A stretch of DNA of 10,444 nt from Desulfobacteraceae bacterium (GCA_003819975.1 RPPU01000103.1:1-10444); one strand, 5' to 3'; numbered from the stretch's first letter, positions 1 to 6,925 are shown. Made by a program: numbers and translations. Notes: generated from the letters alone by a model not told the origin.

Positions 1-3000
1 ACTGCCGCGCCTAATCCGCGTAACATTGCTTCCCCCTTCTCCGCCTGCAATAGTCCCACCAACCCAACCGGAATCGGTTCCGTGGATCCGGCTGCCGCTT
101 TCCCCGGTCAACCTATTCTGCTGACTGCGGCCGTAACCCCCGGCAACTATCCGGTCAGCACCGGTTTAACGATCTTAGCCGACCTGAGTCCCATGGGCGG
201 ATCTAGTTCTCAATTTTTTTACGATGACGGCACCCACGGCGATCTCACGGCCGGAGATCTGATTTTTTCTTTTAACGCCGTTATCGACGGTGCCGCTCTT
301 CCCGGAATAAAAGCAATCGCGATTCTGGTTCGCGACGAACAAAATCGCACGGGCAGTGCTTCGATGCCCTTTGTGGTTGCTCCGGAATTGTCCGGGATCC
401 ACGATGTCCAGGGCGCCGGTCACTTGTCGCCCCTGGCAAATACTCTGGTCAGCGTTCAGGGCGTGACGACTGCCAAGCGCGCCAACGGCTTCTATCTCCA
501 GGATCCGAATCCGGATGATAATGCAGCGACATCCGAAGGCATTTTTATTTTCACCGGCGCGGTCCCCAACGTGGCCGTCGGCGATCTGCTCCTGGTGACC
601 GGAACAGTCAAAGAATACCGGGCCAGCGGCGTAACCAGTGTTTACCTGACCAATACCGAGCTGGAAAATCCGGGGTTTACCCTGACCCTGCTCTCCCGCA
701 ATCATCCTCTGCCCTCGCCGGTCGTACTCGGGAGCGGTGGTCGTATTCCGCCCGCAACCGTTATCGAAGACGACGCAACCGGAGATGTGGAAACCTCCGG
801 CCTCTTTGATCCGGCCGAGGACGGCCTTGATTTTTACGAAAGCCTGGAAGCCATGCTGGTGCAGATGAATGATACCGTAGCCGTCGGGCCGATCAAAAAT
901 TTCGGTTCCAACCGCGAATTGCCGGTTGTCGGCGACAACGGCATTCATGCCGGGCTCTTCAGCTCCCGCGGCGCACTGGTTGTCCGGCCCGACGACTTCA
1001 ACCCGGAGCGCCTGATCCTGAACGATCTGATCCTGGGCGGTCCGACTTTACCGTCTGCCGACCAAGGCGATAAATTTCCCGGTTCTCTGCTGGGCGTTCT
1101 CGATTATAGTTACGGCAATTACAAACTGGAACTCATTGCCCTGCCTGCTCTTGTTCCCGGCGGTCTGGCCCAGGAGATGCTGAACGATCCCGGTAAATAC
1201 GATTTGTCTGTTGCGACTTTTAATGTCGAAAACCTGGCGCCGAACAACCCACCCGCTAAGTTCGCCGCCTTGGCCGACTTGATTGTGAACCATCTTAAAT
1301 CGCCCGATCTTCTGGGAATCGAAGAGATCCAGGACAATTCCGGAGCCAAAGACGACGGCACGGTTGATGCGACTTTGACCTGGAATAAACTCATCGCCGC
1401 TGTTCAGGCTGCCGGTGGACCCAACTATGCTTATCGCCAGATCGATCCGGTCAACGATGAAGACGGCGGCGCAGAAGGCGGCAACATCCGCGTCGGTTTT
1501 CTCTTCCGCATGGACCGCGGCCTGAGCTTTATCGATCGGCCCGGCGCAAACGCCCTTACGCCGAACGCGGTCGGCACCGGCGCGACCGGTCCGGAACTGC
1601 AATACAGCCCCGGCCGGCTCGACCCGGCCAACCCGGCGTTCCTCAACAGTCGCAAACCTTTGGCCGGAGAATTTCTCTGCCGCGGCAGTAAACTCTTTGT
1701 CATTCTCAACCATTTCAACTCCAAAGGCGGCGACACTCCCTTGGCCGGCCGTTTTCAGCCGCCTATTTTGAACTCTGAAGTCCAACGGCTGCAGCAGGCC
1801 GCGGTGGTCAAGGGGTTTGTTCAATCCATTTTAAACATCGATCCGAACGCGAATGTGATTGTGCTGGGCGATCTGAACGATTTTCAATTTTCCAAACCGC
1901 TGCAGACACTCAAGAGCGCTCCTCTGTACAATCTGATTGAAACGTTGCCCGAAGCCGAACGATATTCCTATGTTTACGAAGGCAATGCCCAAGCCCTGGA
2001 TCATATTCTTTTCAGCGAGGGTCTTGCCAATCGGCCCCTGGCTTACGGCGTGGTGCATGTCAATTCCGAATTTGCCGCTCAAGTCAGCGACCACGATCCT
2101 CAAGCTGTGTACGTCACTTTTAACGATCCTCCCGTCGTAATACCCGGCGGCCCCTATACTGTAAGCGAAGGCAATATAGTTATGCTTTCGGCCGCGGCCG
2201 TCGATCCCGAGGGCGGTTTGCTCTCCTATGCTTGGGATCTCGATCAGGACAATGTTTTTGAAACGTCCGGACAAACCGTCGCTTATACGGCTCTGGACGG
2301 TCCGAGTTCCCTAACCCTCCGGGTGCAAGTAACCGATGACGGCGGTCTTTCGACTTTGGCTTCTGTTTTAATAACCATCCAAAATAGCGCGCCCGCAATC
2401 GGCCCGATCCAAGCGCCGGCTGCGCCCGTGTCGATCCATCAACCTGTAAAAGTCTCGGCCTCTTTCGAGGATCCCGGAATCCGCGATACGCACAAAGCCG
2501 AGTGGAATTGGGGTGACGGCCGCACCAGCCCGGGAGTGATTGTAGAATTGAACGGCGCCGGTACGGTGAGCGGCAAGCACATTTATAAATCGCCCGGTCT
2601 TTACAAAGTAACGCTGACCGTCACGGATCAAGACGGCGCTTCCGCCCGGGCGTTTTACGAATATGTAGTCGTATACAACCCGCACAGCTTCACGAGCGGC
2701 AGCGGCTGGATTCAATCGCCGCTGGGCGCCTTTCCGGCCGATCCCGCGGCGACCGGCTATGCCGGGTTTCATTTTACGGTGAAGAATAAAAAACACTCCG
2801 GAAATACCGAGGGCCGCGTTGAGTTCCGTTTAAAATCCGGCAACCTGCATTTTCAAGCAACCGACTTTACCTGGCTGGTTGCCGACTGGAGTCGCGCCCG
2901 CGTCAAAGGAGCCGGGACGATCAACGGCCAAGGCACCTGTTTCTTCAACCTGGAAGTTATGGAGTCGCGCCGTCATCATCCACCCACGTTCCATATAAAA

Positions 3001-3090
3001 ATCTGGCAAGATCTGAACGGCGCCGAACAGATCGTCTATGACAACAAAACGCTGCAACCGGTCTTTTTCGGTTATATTTTAATCCGCTAA
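1..3090 (+). CDS. Secreted extracellular nuclease (EEP domain) with PKD domains, 5'-partial
   Basis: The frame is open from base 1, so the true start lies upstream; the GTG at 82 is only the first internal start-like codon. Order of parts: an Ig-like segment with FYDDGTHGDLTAGD (about 226-270), as in choice-of-anchor X-type domains; an OB-fold-like segment as found beside secreted nucleases (about 400-690); an EEP nuclease domain (about 1200-2115); PKD 1 (about 2116-2390); PKD 2 with NWGDG (about 2395-2675); and a C-terminal domain (about 2680-3087). The nuclease shows FNVENL (1216-1233), the metal-binding Glu in GIEEIQ (Glu at 1321), HFNSKGGD (from 1711), GDLNDFQ (from 1867), LDHILFS (from 1996) and the catalytic SDHDP (2086-2100). 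The key residues are therefore intact, as in ExeM/NucH-type exported DNases. It probably degrades extracellular DNA for nutrients or in biofilm. No C-terminal anchor or sorting signal is visible, and the signal peptide would be outside the window. The nuclease call is strong; the exact substrate is inferred. Confidence 0.86.
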   Translation, partial: TAAPNPRNIASPFSACNSPTNPTGIGSVDPAAAFPGQPILLTAAVTPGNYPVSTGLTILADLSPMGGSSSQFFYDDGTHGDLTAGDLIFSFNAVIDGAALPGIKAIAILVRDEQNRTGSASMPFVVAPELSGIHDVQGAGHLSPLANTLVSVQGVTTAKRANGFYLQDPNPDDNAATSEGIFIFTGAVPNVAVGDLLLVTGTVKEYRASGVTSVYLTNTELENPGFTLTLLSRNHPLPSPVVLGSGGRIPPATVIEDDATGDVETSGLFDPAEDGLDFYESLEAMLVQMNDTVAVGPIKNFGSNRELPVVGDNGIHAGLFSSRGALVVRPDDFNPERLILNDLILGGPTLPSADQGDKFPGSLLGVLDYSYGNYKLELIALPALVPGGLAQEMLNDPGKYDLSVATFNVENLAPNNPPAKFAALADLIVNHLKSPDLLGIEEIQDNSGAKDDGTVDATLTWNKLIAAVQAAGGPNYAYRQIDPVNDEDGGAEGGNIRVGFLFRMDRGLSFIDRPGANALTPNAVGTGATGPELQYSPGRLDPANPAFLNSRKPLAGEFLCRGSKLFVILNHFNSKGGDTPLAGRFQPPILNSEVQRLQQAAVVKGFVQSILNIDPNANVIVLGDLNDFQFSKPLQTLKSAPLYNLIETLPEAERYSYVYEGNAQALDHILFSEGLANRPLAYGVVHVNSEFAAQVSDHDPQAVYVTFNDPPVVIPGGPYTVSEGNIVMLSAAAVDPEGGLLSYAWDLDQDNVFETSGQTVAYTALDGPSSLTLRVQVTDDGGLSTLASVLITIQNSAPAIGPIQAPAAPVSIHQPVKVSASFEDPGIRDTHKAEWNWGDGRTSPGVIVELNGAGTVSGKHIYKSPGLYKVTLTVTDQDGASARAFYEYVVVYNPHSFTSGSGWIQSPLGAFPADPAATGYAGFHFTVKNKKHSGNTEGRVEFRLKSGNLHFQATDFTWLVADWSRARVKGAGTINGQGTCFFNLEVMESRRHHPPTFHIKIWQDLNGAEQIVYDNKTLQPVFFGYILIR

Positions 3091-3094
3091 CGAA

Positions 3095-3126
3095 AAAGCC
3101 CCCTGCAGAGGGCTGCAGGGGGCTTT
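3095..3126. terminator. Bidirectional intrinsic terminator, 14-bp perfect stem
   Basis: The left arm AAAGCCCCCTGCAG (3095-3108) and right arm CTGCAGGGGGCTTT (3113-3126) are perfectly complementary around a 4-base loop (AGGG). The hairpin starts 5 bases after the nuclease stop codon. On the plus strand the U-tract is formed only by the end of the stem. On the minus strand the hairpin runs into TTTTT, so it can also end transcripts of the convergent minus-strand gene at 3242-3733. Confidence 0.85.
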
Positions 3127-3241
3127 AACCAAGTGCATTGTTAATTTAATTGTTACCAATAAGGGACCGTCATTCCGGCAATTTTTTAGTTTTCCCTAAA
3201 CCCATCCTTTTCAAGGGTTCCGGTCAGTGCTCCACTCAATC

Positions 3242-3733
3242 TCAACTCCAATAGGCCGCCAATTTGGCATTATTCGCAATCGGAAAGTCCGTCTTTTCGC
3301 TCCTGAATTCAATATACTCTGCAACGGTCGCAGCCTTTGACCAGGCTGCATACTCGTCCGCGGAAATCGCCGATTCGGCATAGCAGGCGAATTCATGCGA
3401 ACCGTCTTCGCGCGAGCAATCTTTCGGTTGCATATCGACGGTATTGAACTCGCTGACATCAAGAATGGTTTCCATATAGGGCGAAAAGCGAAAAACCTTG
3501 GTGACATGCGGGAAAGCGAGAACAAAGCCGATGCCTTCCTGTTTGCCCGCGAGAAACATTTTTTCAAAATCATCCTGTGTATGCGGACAGTGCGCCCATT
3601 CGTATTGTTCGGGCTTGTCTCGGCCTATGACCGAGATATAATAAACTTTAAAAACCGATTTTCCGTCAGGCATCCGCAGCAGAGTTTGTTTAACCGTTCG
3701 AGCATGATACGTTCTGCAGCTCATGATTTGCAT
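3242..3733 (-). CDS. Uncharacterised protein, 163 aa
   Basis: I do not recognise this family. The ATG at 3733 is preceded by AGAGG (3740-3744) at 6-base spacing, so I prefer it to the second ATG three codons later. The protein is soluble-looking, with no signal peptide or membrane segment. It is rich in aromatic and acidic residues and holds five cysteines, among them WAHCPHT, PKDCS and FACYAE; no zinc-binding pair of CxxC type is seen. The middle (FVLAFPHVTKVFRFSPYMETILDV) looks like a beta-rich core, and the C-terminal third is probably helical. The overlapping plus-strand frame lacks a ribosome site and reads like a shadow. The gene lies on the same strand as, and 173 bases after, the SLOG gene, but has its own ribosome site and a terminator-like hairpin before it, so it is probably separately transcribed. 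Its composition is closer to the flanks than to the AT-rich pair. Confidence 0.7.
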   Translation of the reverse strand: MQIMSCRTYHARTVKQTLLRMPDGKSVFKVYYISVIGRDKPEQYEWAHCPHTQDDFEKMFLAGKQEGIGFVLAFPHVTKVFRFSPYMETILDVSEFNTVDMQPKDCSREDGSHEFACYAESAISADEYAAWSKAATVAEYIEFRSEKTDFPIANNAKLAAYWS

Positions 3734-3788
3734 AAATGACCTCTATGGTGTTCAAGCTTTTCAATCTGAGTTTATCTTACCAACCTGG

Positions 3789-3818
3789 AAAAACAGTAAA
3801 AACAATCTTGTGATTGTT
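3789..3818 (-). terminator. Weak terminator-like hairpin after the SLOG gene
   Basis: Read on the minus strand, AACAATC-ACAA-GATTGTT forms a 7-bp stem (arms 3812-3818 and 3801-3807) with a 4-base loop. It is followed at once by TTTTTACTGTTTTT (ending near 3789). The stem is AT-rich and therefore weak, but the T-run, and the position about 90 bases after the SLOG stop codon, fit an intrinsic terminator of the two-gene unit. Confidence 0.35.
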
Positions 3819-3906
3819 CAAATCCGTAGTGCCCAAGTCGATAGGGTCCTGAGCATACCTGAATGATATTACACAATTATTTTTTTAGATCTCTGAAGTT
3901 CGGCTA

Positions 3907-4479
3907 TCATTCTCGTAAAAAATTGAACTCATTTTGAAATGGCCGTTCTTTTTTGAGCATTTGAGAAAGGTTAAGTTTTTTTTCAAAAATATCCATGAAT
4001 TTCTTTTCGCATTTACTTAGAAGCTTTTCACAGTCGCCAAAGGAAGCCAGATTAAAAAACTCCTTACTTGAAGAAAAATAAACCAAAGCTTTTTTATTGT
4101 CATTCAATAGGTTTAAAACATTATTTAAAGTTCCTTTACTTTTACCATCCCAAATCATGAACCCATAATCAGCTTCCCTAGCCATTTCCAAATCTTTAAT
4201 TGCAAAATAATGGAAATCTTTTTTCTTTCCGGCCCCATTCGAATGTATTTGATTTATCTCCCAATGACCAATGTTATTTCTGCACCCATTGCTCATGCAA
4301 AATATACGGACATTTCCATAATTATTTTCAAATAAATATTCTTGCACGCATTTGTCTACGCCATCGGCATCTCCAACAAAAATCGTGTATTCTTTTTGCA
4401 TAATATTATCTATTCTGTCTTTTATATCCGTATTTAACTTTGATATATTTCTCGATCCACCTATAAAAATCTTTATCAT
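3907..4479 (-). CDS. SLOG-fold (YspA/DprA-like) nucleotide-binding protein, 190 aa
   Basis: The N-terminus KIFIGGSR (residues 3-10), then FVGDADGVDKCVQEYL (34-49) and ADYGFMIWDGKSKGTLNN (103-120), follow the order seen in SLOG Rossmannoid proteins (YspA/DUF2493, related to DprA and LOG): a first strand ending in GGSR, a glycine/aspartate loop followed by a helix, and a late strand before a GxxxGT-type loop. SLOG proteins bind nucleotides or nucleotide-derived ligands, and some hydrolyse or sense them. The conserved CRNNIGHWE stretch (66-74) is shared, as far as I recall, with an uncharacterised SLOG subfamily. The C-terminal 50 residues are lysine-rich and helical. The start is fixed by AGGAG (4486-4490) at 6-base spacing. 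Its ATG overlaps the stop of the phosphoribosyltransferase gene (ATGA), indicating translational coupling. The gene is markedly AT-rich (for example 14 of 60 bases are G or C at 4081-4140) and may be acquired. Fold assignment is good; ligand and role are unknown. Confidence 0.78.
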   Translation of the reverse strand: MIKIFIGGSRNISKLNTDIKDRIDNIMQKEYTIFVGDADGVDKCVQEYLFENNYGNVRIFCMSNGCRNNIGHWEINQIHSNGAGKKKDFHYFAIKDLEMAREADYGFMIWDGKSKGTLNNVLNLLNDNKKALVYFSSSKEFFNLASFGDCEKLLSKCEKKFMDIFEKKLNLSQMLKKERPFQNEFNFLRE

Positions 4480-5075
4480 GACATGCTCCTTGTTTTGGTC
4501 AGTGCCAACACATAAACTTTACTGACATTTCCGCTTTGATATAAAACGCGAGTTATGGCATTACATGTCGCTCCGGATCTGTATAAGTCGTCAAAAACCA
4601 AAACATTCTTTCCCTTGAGTGACGGATTTTCGGCAATAAAAGCATTGTTTAATGATTCCATTCTTTTCTGATAGTCAAAGACATTTTTCAGTTCCGGAGT
4701 TTCTTTTACTTTGACCAAATAACCCTCATACAAAGGTATATGTAACAAAACGCTTATACCTTTAGCAACTTCCAGTACGGGCTGAAAAACTCTTCCCCTG
4801 GAGGGAGGAACCGGCACTATCCCGTCTAATATTTTGGCAATTTTCCATTCAGTATTTACAAATTTTTCTATAACACTTAATATCTCTTTCAAGGGGGATT
4901 TATCCGATTGATATTTAAGCCTATACAACAGCTCCCCCATCTCGCTTCTTTTCGTATCGAAAACTTCATGACCAAATTCATCATGCCCCAAGAATTCACT
5001 GCTAATGGTATGTATATCCAAAGCATATCCTTCAACCCAATTACCTGTTAATTTTATGGGATTAATATTTACCAT
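4476..5075 (-). CDS. ComF-like phosphoribosyltransferase, 199 aa
   Basis: The type I phosphoribosyltransferase PRPP loop is visible as VLVFDDLYRSGAT (residues 158-170): two adjacent aspartates followed by the SGAT turn. An upstream PVPPSRGR segment (88-95) matches the strand and loop before the substrate hood in ComF proteins. The N-terminal part (GYALDIHT, FDTKRSEMGELLYRLKY) is shared with ComF-like proteins, but the cysteine zinc ribbon of true ComFC is absent. Enzymes of this class move a phosphoribosyl group between PRPP and a base or other acceptor; the acceptor is unknown here. The ATG at 5075 (199 aa) is preferred to the TTG at 5114 because GGGAG (5086-5090) lies 10 bases before it and nothing suitable precedes the TTG. 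The gene is first in a two-gene unit, its stop overlapping the SLOG start. It is AT-rich like its partner. Confidence 0.8.
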   Translation of the reverse strand: MVNINPIKLTGNWVEGYALDIHTISSEFLGHDEFGHEVFDTKRSEMGELLYRLKYQSDKSPLKEILSVIEKFVNTEWKIAKILDGIVPVPPSRGRVFQPVLEVAKGISVLLHIPLYEGYLVKVKETPELKNVFDYQKRMESLNNAFIAENPSLKGKNVLVFDDLYRSGATCNAITRVLYQSGNVSKVYVLALTKTRSMS

Positions 5076-5085
5076 TATCGATTTG

Positions 5086-5090
5086 CTCCC
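5086..5090 (-). promoter_or_regulatory. Ribosome binding site deciding the phosphoribosyltransferase start
   Basis: GGGAG on the minus strand sits 10 bases before the ATG at 5075. The longer frame back to TTG at 5114 has no Shine-Dalgarno match at useful spacing, so the extra 13 residues are probably not translated. Confidence 0.5.
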
Positions 5091-5158
5091 AATTTTGTTA
5101 CTTGTAATTGGCAAATTTGTAAAGCCTGATGGATTTTATGATCAAGGAAATTTATTCT

Positions 5159-5187
5159 TTAATAAAAGTCACTGTGCATTTTATCAA
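5159..5187 (-). promoter_or_regulatory. Possible sigma-70 promoter of the phosphoribosyltransferase-SLOG unit
   Basis: On the minus strand TTGATA (5182-5187, 5 of 6 matches to TTGACA) and TATTAA (5159-5164, 4 of 6 to TATAAT) are separated by exactly 17 bases. Transcription would start near 5152 and leave a leader of roughly 77 bases before the ATG at 5075. The surroundings are very AT-rich, so chance matches are likely. Confidence 0.35.
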
Positions 5188-5238
5188 AACAATGCTAAAA
5201 AGAAAATTCAAATAAATTTTCCCTTGCATATCAACTAG

Positions 5239-5253
5239 TTGCATGCATTGCAA
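5239..5253. repeat. Short inverted repeat TTGCA-N5-TGCAA
   Basis: TTGCA (5239-5243) and TGCAA (5249-5253) are inverted around TGCAT, with a nested palindrome TGCATGCA at 5240-5247. A further TTGCAT lies at 5224-5229. The position, about 50-60 bases before the proposed minus-strand promoter, would suit an operator, but the sites are short and the assignment is a guess. Confidence 0.3.
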
Positions 5254-5333
5254 AAAAATAAATTTCAAAAAACAGGTCTATAATCCACAAAAAAATTTTG
5301 ATTTTAAGTTCCTTTCGTCTAATAAGCTATGAT

Positions 5334-5368
5334 ATCTTTAATCTTTAATAGGTAAACAAAATAAAGAT
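5334..5368. repeat. Tandem ATCTTTA with an inverted copy
   Basis: ATCTTTA occurs twice in tandem (5334-5340, 5341-5347), and its exact reverse complement TAAAGAT lies at 5362-5368, separated by 14 bases. It could form a small hairpin or a regulator site about 95 bases before the transporter start. Low base complexity makes chance plausible. Confidence 0.3.
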
Positions 5369-5461
5369 AAAAAACAAAAACATTTCAACTGGTTACCGCA
5401 AAAAAACACTTAAAAATATTATTTGCGATAGAATAAAACGGGAGATAATCCAATCATCGTC

Positions 5462-6652
5462 ATGCATACAAAAATTAATCTTCAAAAGGCTCTTTTCTTT
5501 TTCATGGGCTGGATCGGAATGGTTTTTTATTTTACCCAACGCTGGATCTACGGCCCGGTCATTCCGGCTTTGATGACCGATTTTCACATGAATAAAGAGA
5601 CGGCCGGATGGATCGGCTCCGCTTCGCTTTTCGGTTATATGCTCACGCCGGTTATCGCCGGTGTGCTTTCCGATAAATATGGAAGAAAATATACGGCCCT
5701 TTCCGGAATTCTCGGCTTCTCCGCCTTGACTCTGCTGGCCGGTTTCGCGCCCAACCCGTCCGTGCTTTTCGGCATCCGCTTCCTGACCGGAATCGCCGAG
5801 GCCTTTTTCTTCATTCCCATGATCGCGTTTACCCTCGATCTGTTTCCGGAGCGGCCCGGTTTTTATGTCACCCTCATGTCCTCCGGGTCTTCACTCGGCT
5901 GGTTTACCGGCCCGGCTTTGGCCGGATGGTTGTTGGATTTGACGAATAAATGGCAATCCCCCTTTTGGGTCACCGGTTGCCTAAGCCTAGTGGCGACTGT
6001 TCTGCTTTTCCTATTTTGGCCCAAACAAATCAAACAAGCCGAGGCCAAACCTTTCTTTAATCGGGCCATTCTGCTGCCCGCCAATTATATTCTGCTCGCT
6101 ATTCTCGGTTTGGCGACCGCTTTCCAAATCGCGGCTGAATTCGGTTTTACCATGTGGTACCCGGCCTATCTAAATTTAGAGTCCGGTATGACCGTTGCGG
6201 CTGCCGGTTACTTGGCCGGTTTTTTCGGCATCGGACAATTCCTCGGCCGGCCCAGCATGGGCTGGGTTCTGGATCGCTTAGCCTACCGGCCCATCGGGAT
6301 CCTGGGCAGTTTTGCAATCGGGTTTTGCATTCTTTTTATTCTGGGCACGCGCGATCCGGTTTGGCTGCATATTTTCACCTTCCTGGCCGGCTTTATCGGC
6401 GCCGCGGCCATGGGTGCGCTATGGACCTTTACCGGTCTGGTTTTCGCGCCTTTCAAAGGCCTGGCTTTGGGAGTCATTATCACGATCGGGTATGTGATGG
6501 GTGCTTTTTCCGTAGTCCTCATCGGTCGCTTGGGCGATCAGTCAACGGTCGCCATGGGGTTGCGCTATATCAGCGTACCGGCCGCTTTTTTGGCCGGATT
6601 AACCGTTTTGGCGACGTTTTTGGCGCGGCCGAAGTTGATCAGGAAAGCATGA
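5462..6652 (+). CDS. Major facilitator superfamily (MFS) transporter, 396 aa
   Basis: The protein is a chain of about 12 hydrophobic helices of normal MFS length. The loop between helices 2 and 3 carries the MFS signature GVLSDKYGRK (residues 67-76). The pseudo-symmetric copy in the second half is visible as LGRPSMGWVLDR (261-272). A polar stretch near residues 188-200 (KQIKQAEAKPFF) marks the central cytoplasmic loop. It is an inner-membrane secondary transporter driven by an ion gradient; the substrate cannot be read from sequence, though drug or metabolite export is common in such proteins. The start is less certain than usual: ATG at 5462 gives a plausible short cytoplasmic N-terminus, but the only purine-rich site, GGGAG (5440-5444), is 17 bases away. 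GC content rises sharply at this gene, matching the genome rather than the neighbouring AT-rich pair. It faces the CorC gene across a repeat-filled spacer. Confidence 0.88.
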   Translation: MHTKINLQKALFFFMGWIGMVFYFTQRWIYGPVIPALMTDFHMNKETAGWIGSASLFGYMLTPVIAGVLSDKYGRKYTALSGILGFSALTLLAGFAPNPSVLFGIRFLTGIAEAFFFIPMIAFTLDLFPERPGFYVTLMSSGSSLGWFTGPALAGWLLDLTNKWQSPFWVTGCLSLVATVLLFLFWPKQIKQAEAKPFFNRAILLPANYILLAILGLATAFQIAAEFGFTMWYPAYLNLESGMTVAAAGYLAGFFGIGQFLGRPSMGWVLDRLAYRPIGILGSFAIGFCILFILGTRDPVWLHIFTFLAGFIGAAAMGALWTFTGLVFAPFKGLALGVIITIGYVMGAFSVVLIGRLGDQSTVAMGLRYISVPAAFLAGLTVLATFLARPKLIRKA

Positions 6653-6700
6653 TAAGATAGGGATCGAAGGATCAAAGGTAAAAGAAGAAAAAATCAAACG

Positions 6701-6729
6701 TCGAATATCGAACACCGAATATCGAATGA
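6701..6729. repeat. Intergenic TCGAATATCGAA-type repeat
   Basis: CGAATATCGAA occurs exactly twice (6702-6712 and 6716-6726) with a 14-base period, plus partial units on either side. From memory, such degenerate TCGAA(T/C)-rich runs recur in intergenic regions of several uncultured and anaerobic bacterial lineages. They do not code for protein here. Confidence 0.6.
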
Positions 6730-6774
6730 TGACCGGGAGAAGAGAAAGGTGGAGTGAAAAAAAGGATGAAGCAT

Positions 6775-6859
6775 GAAGGCGGAAGGATGAAAAGGCACCG
6801 TCTTTTTTGATTATCTCTTTTTGTGTTTCCTATTATTCATCCTTTATCCTTACGCCTTC
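6775..6859. repeat. Imperfect inverted repeat between convergent genes
   Basis: GAAGGCGGAAGGATGAAAAGG (starting at 6775) is a near match to the reverse complement of CCTTTATCCTTACGCCTTC (6841-6859), with a few mismatches or one-base gaps and about 45 bases between the arms. AAGGATGAA near 6762-6770 also matches TTCATCCTT near 6837-6845. A transcript could fold into a long hairpin; it may help stop convergent transcription from the transporter and CorC genes, but it lacks a tight loop and clean T-run. Confidence 0.45.
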
Positions 6860-6890
6860 AACCTTTTCTTCTGGATTCTTTCTTCCAACT

Positions 6891-6917
6891 TTGAACGGTG
6901 AACCGTGAACCTTGAAC
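6891..6917. repeat. Tandem TGAAC(C/G)-type intergenic repeat
   Basis: Four successive degenerate units of 6-8 bases, TTGAACGG, TGAACCG, TGAACC and TTGAAC, lie just 8 bases past the end of the CorC reading frame. It resembles the TCGAATATCGAA run nearby in scale and style, suggesting a family of small dispersed elements. Confidence 0.55.
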
Positions 6918-6925
6918 TTAAGTGT

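Larger units (their letters stand above)
5188..5461. other. AT-rich divergent intergenic region without a gene
   Basis: Together with 5076-5187 this is about 390 bases without a credible coding frame, between the minus-strand two-gene unit and the plus-strand transporter. It is rich in A and T tracts. Toward the transporter there is a TAGAAT (5429-5434) that could be a -10 box, but no good -35 box sits 16-18 bases ahead of it. Two small inverted repeats, listed separately, are the only other structure seen. Confidence 0.6.

Noticed and set aside
1048..1824. 258-residue minus-strand frame, and a similar one at 175-948
   Set aside because: Both are antisense to the nuclease, whose catalytic motifs are intact; neither has a family signature or ribosome site.
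3395..3739. 114-residue plus-strand frame opposite the 163-aa gene
   Set aside because: No ribosome site and shadow-type composition, while the minus-strand frame has AGAGG at good spacing.
5076..5114. Longer phosphoribosyltransferase start at TTG 5114
   Set aside because: No Shine-Dalgarno site ahead of the TTG, whereas ATG 5075 has GGGAG; family alignment starts near the ATG.
6154..6660. 168-residue plus-strand frame overlapping the transporter
   Set aside because: Arginine/histidine-rich out-of-frame reading of the transporter gene; the transporter frame has helices and MFS motifs.
6788..6808. Possible intrinsic terminator after the transporter (AAAAGG-CACCG-TCTTTT)
   Set aside because: The stem is only six pairs with one wobble and mostly A-T, so it is too weak to call.
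6701..6917. CRISPR-like array in the spacer
   Set aside because: Units are short (6-14 bases), degenerate and without unique spacers of regular length.
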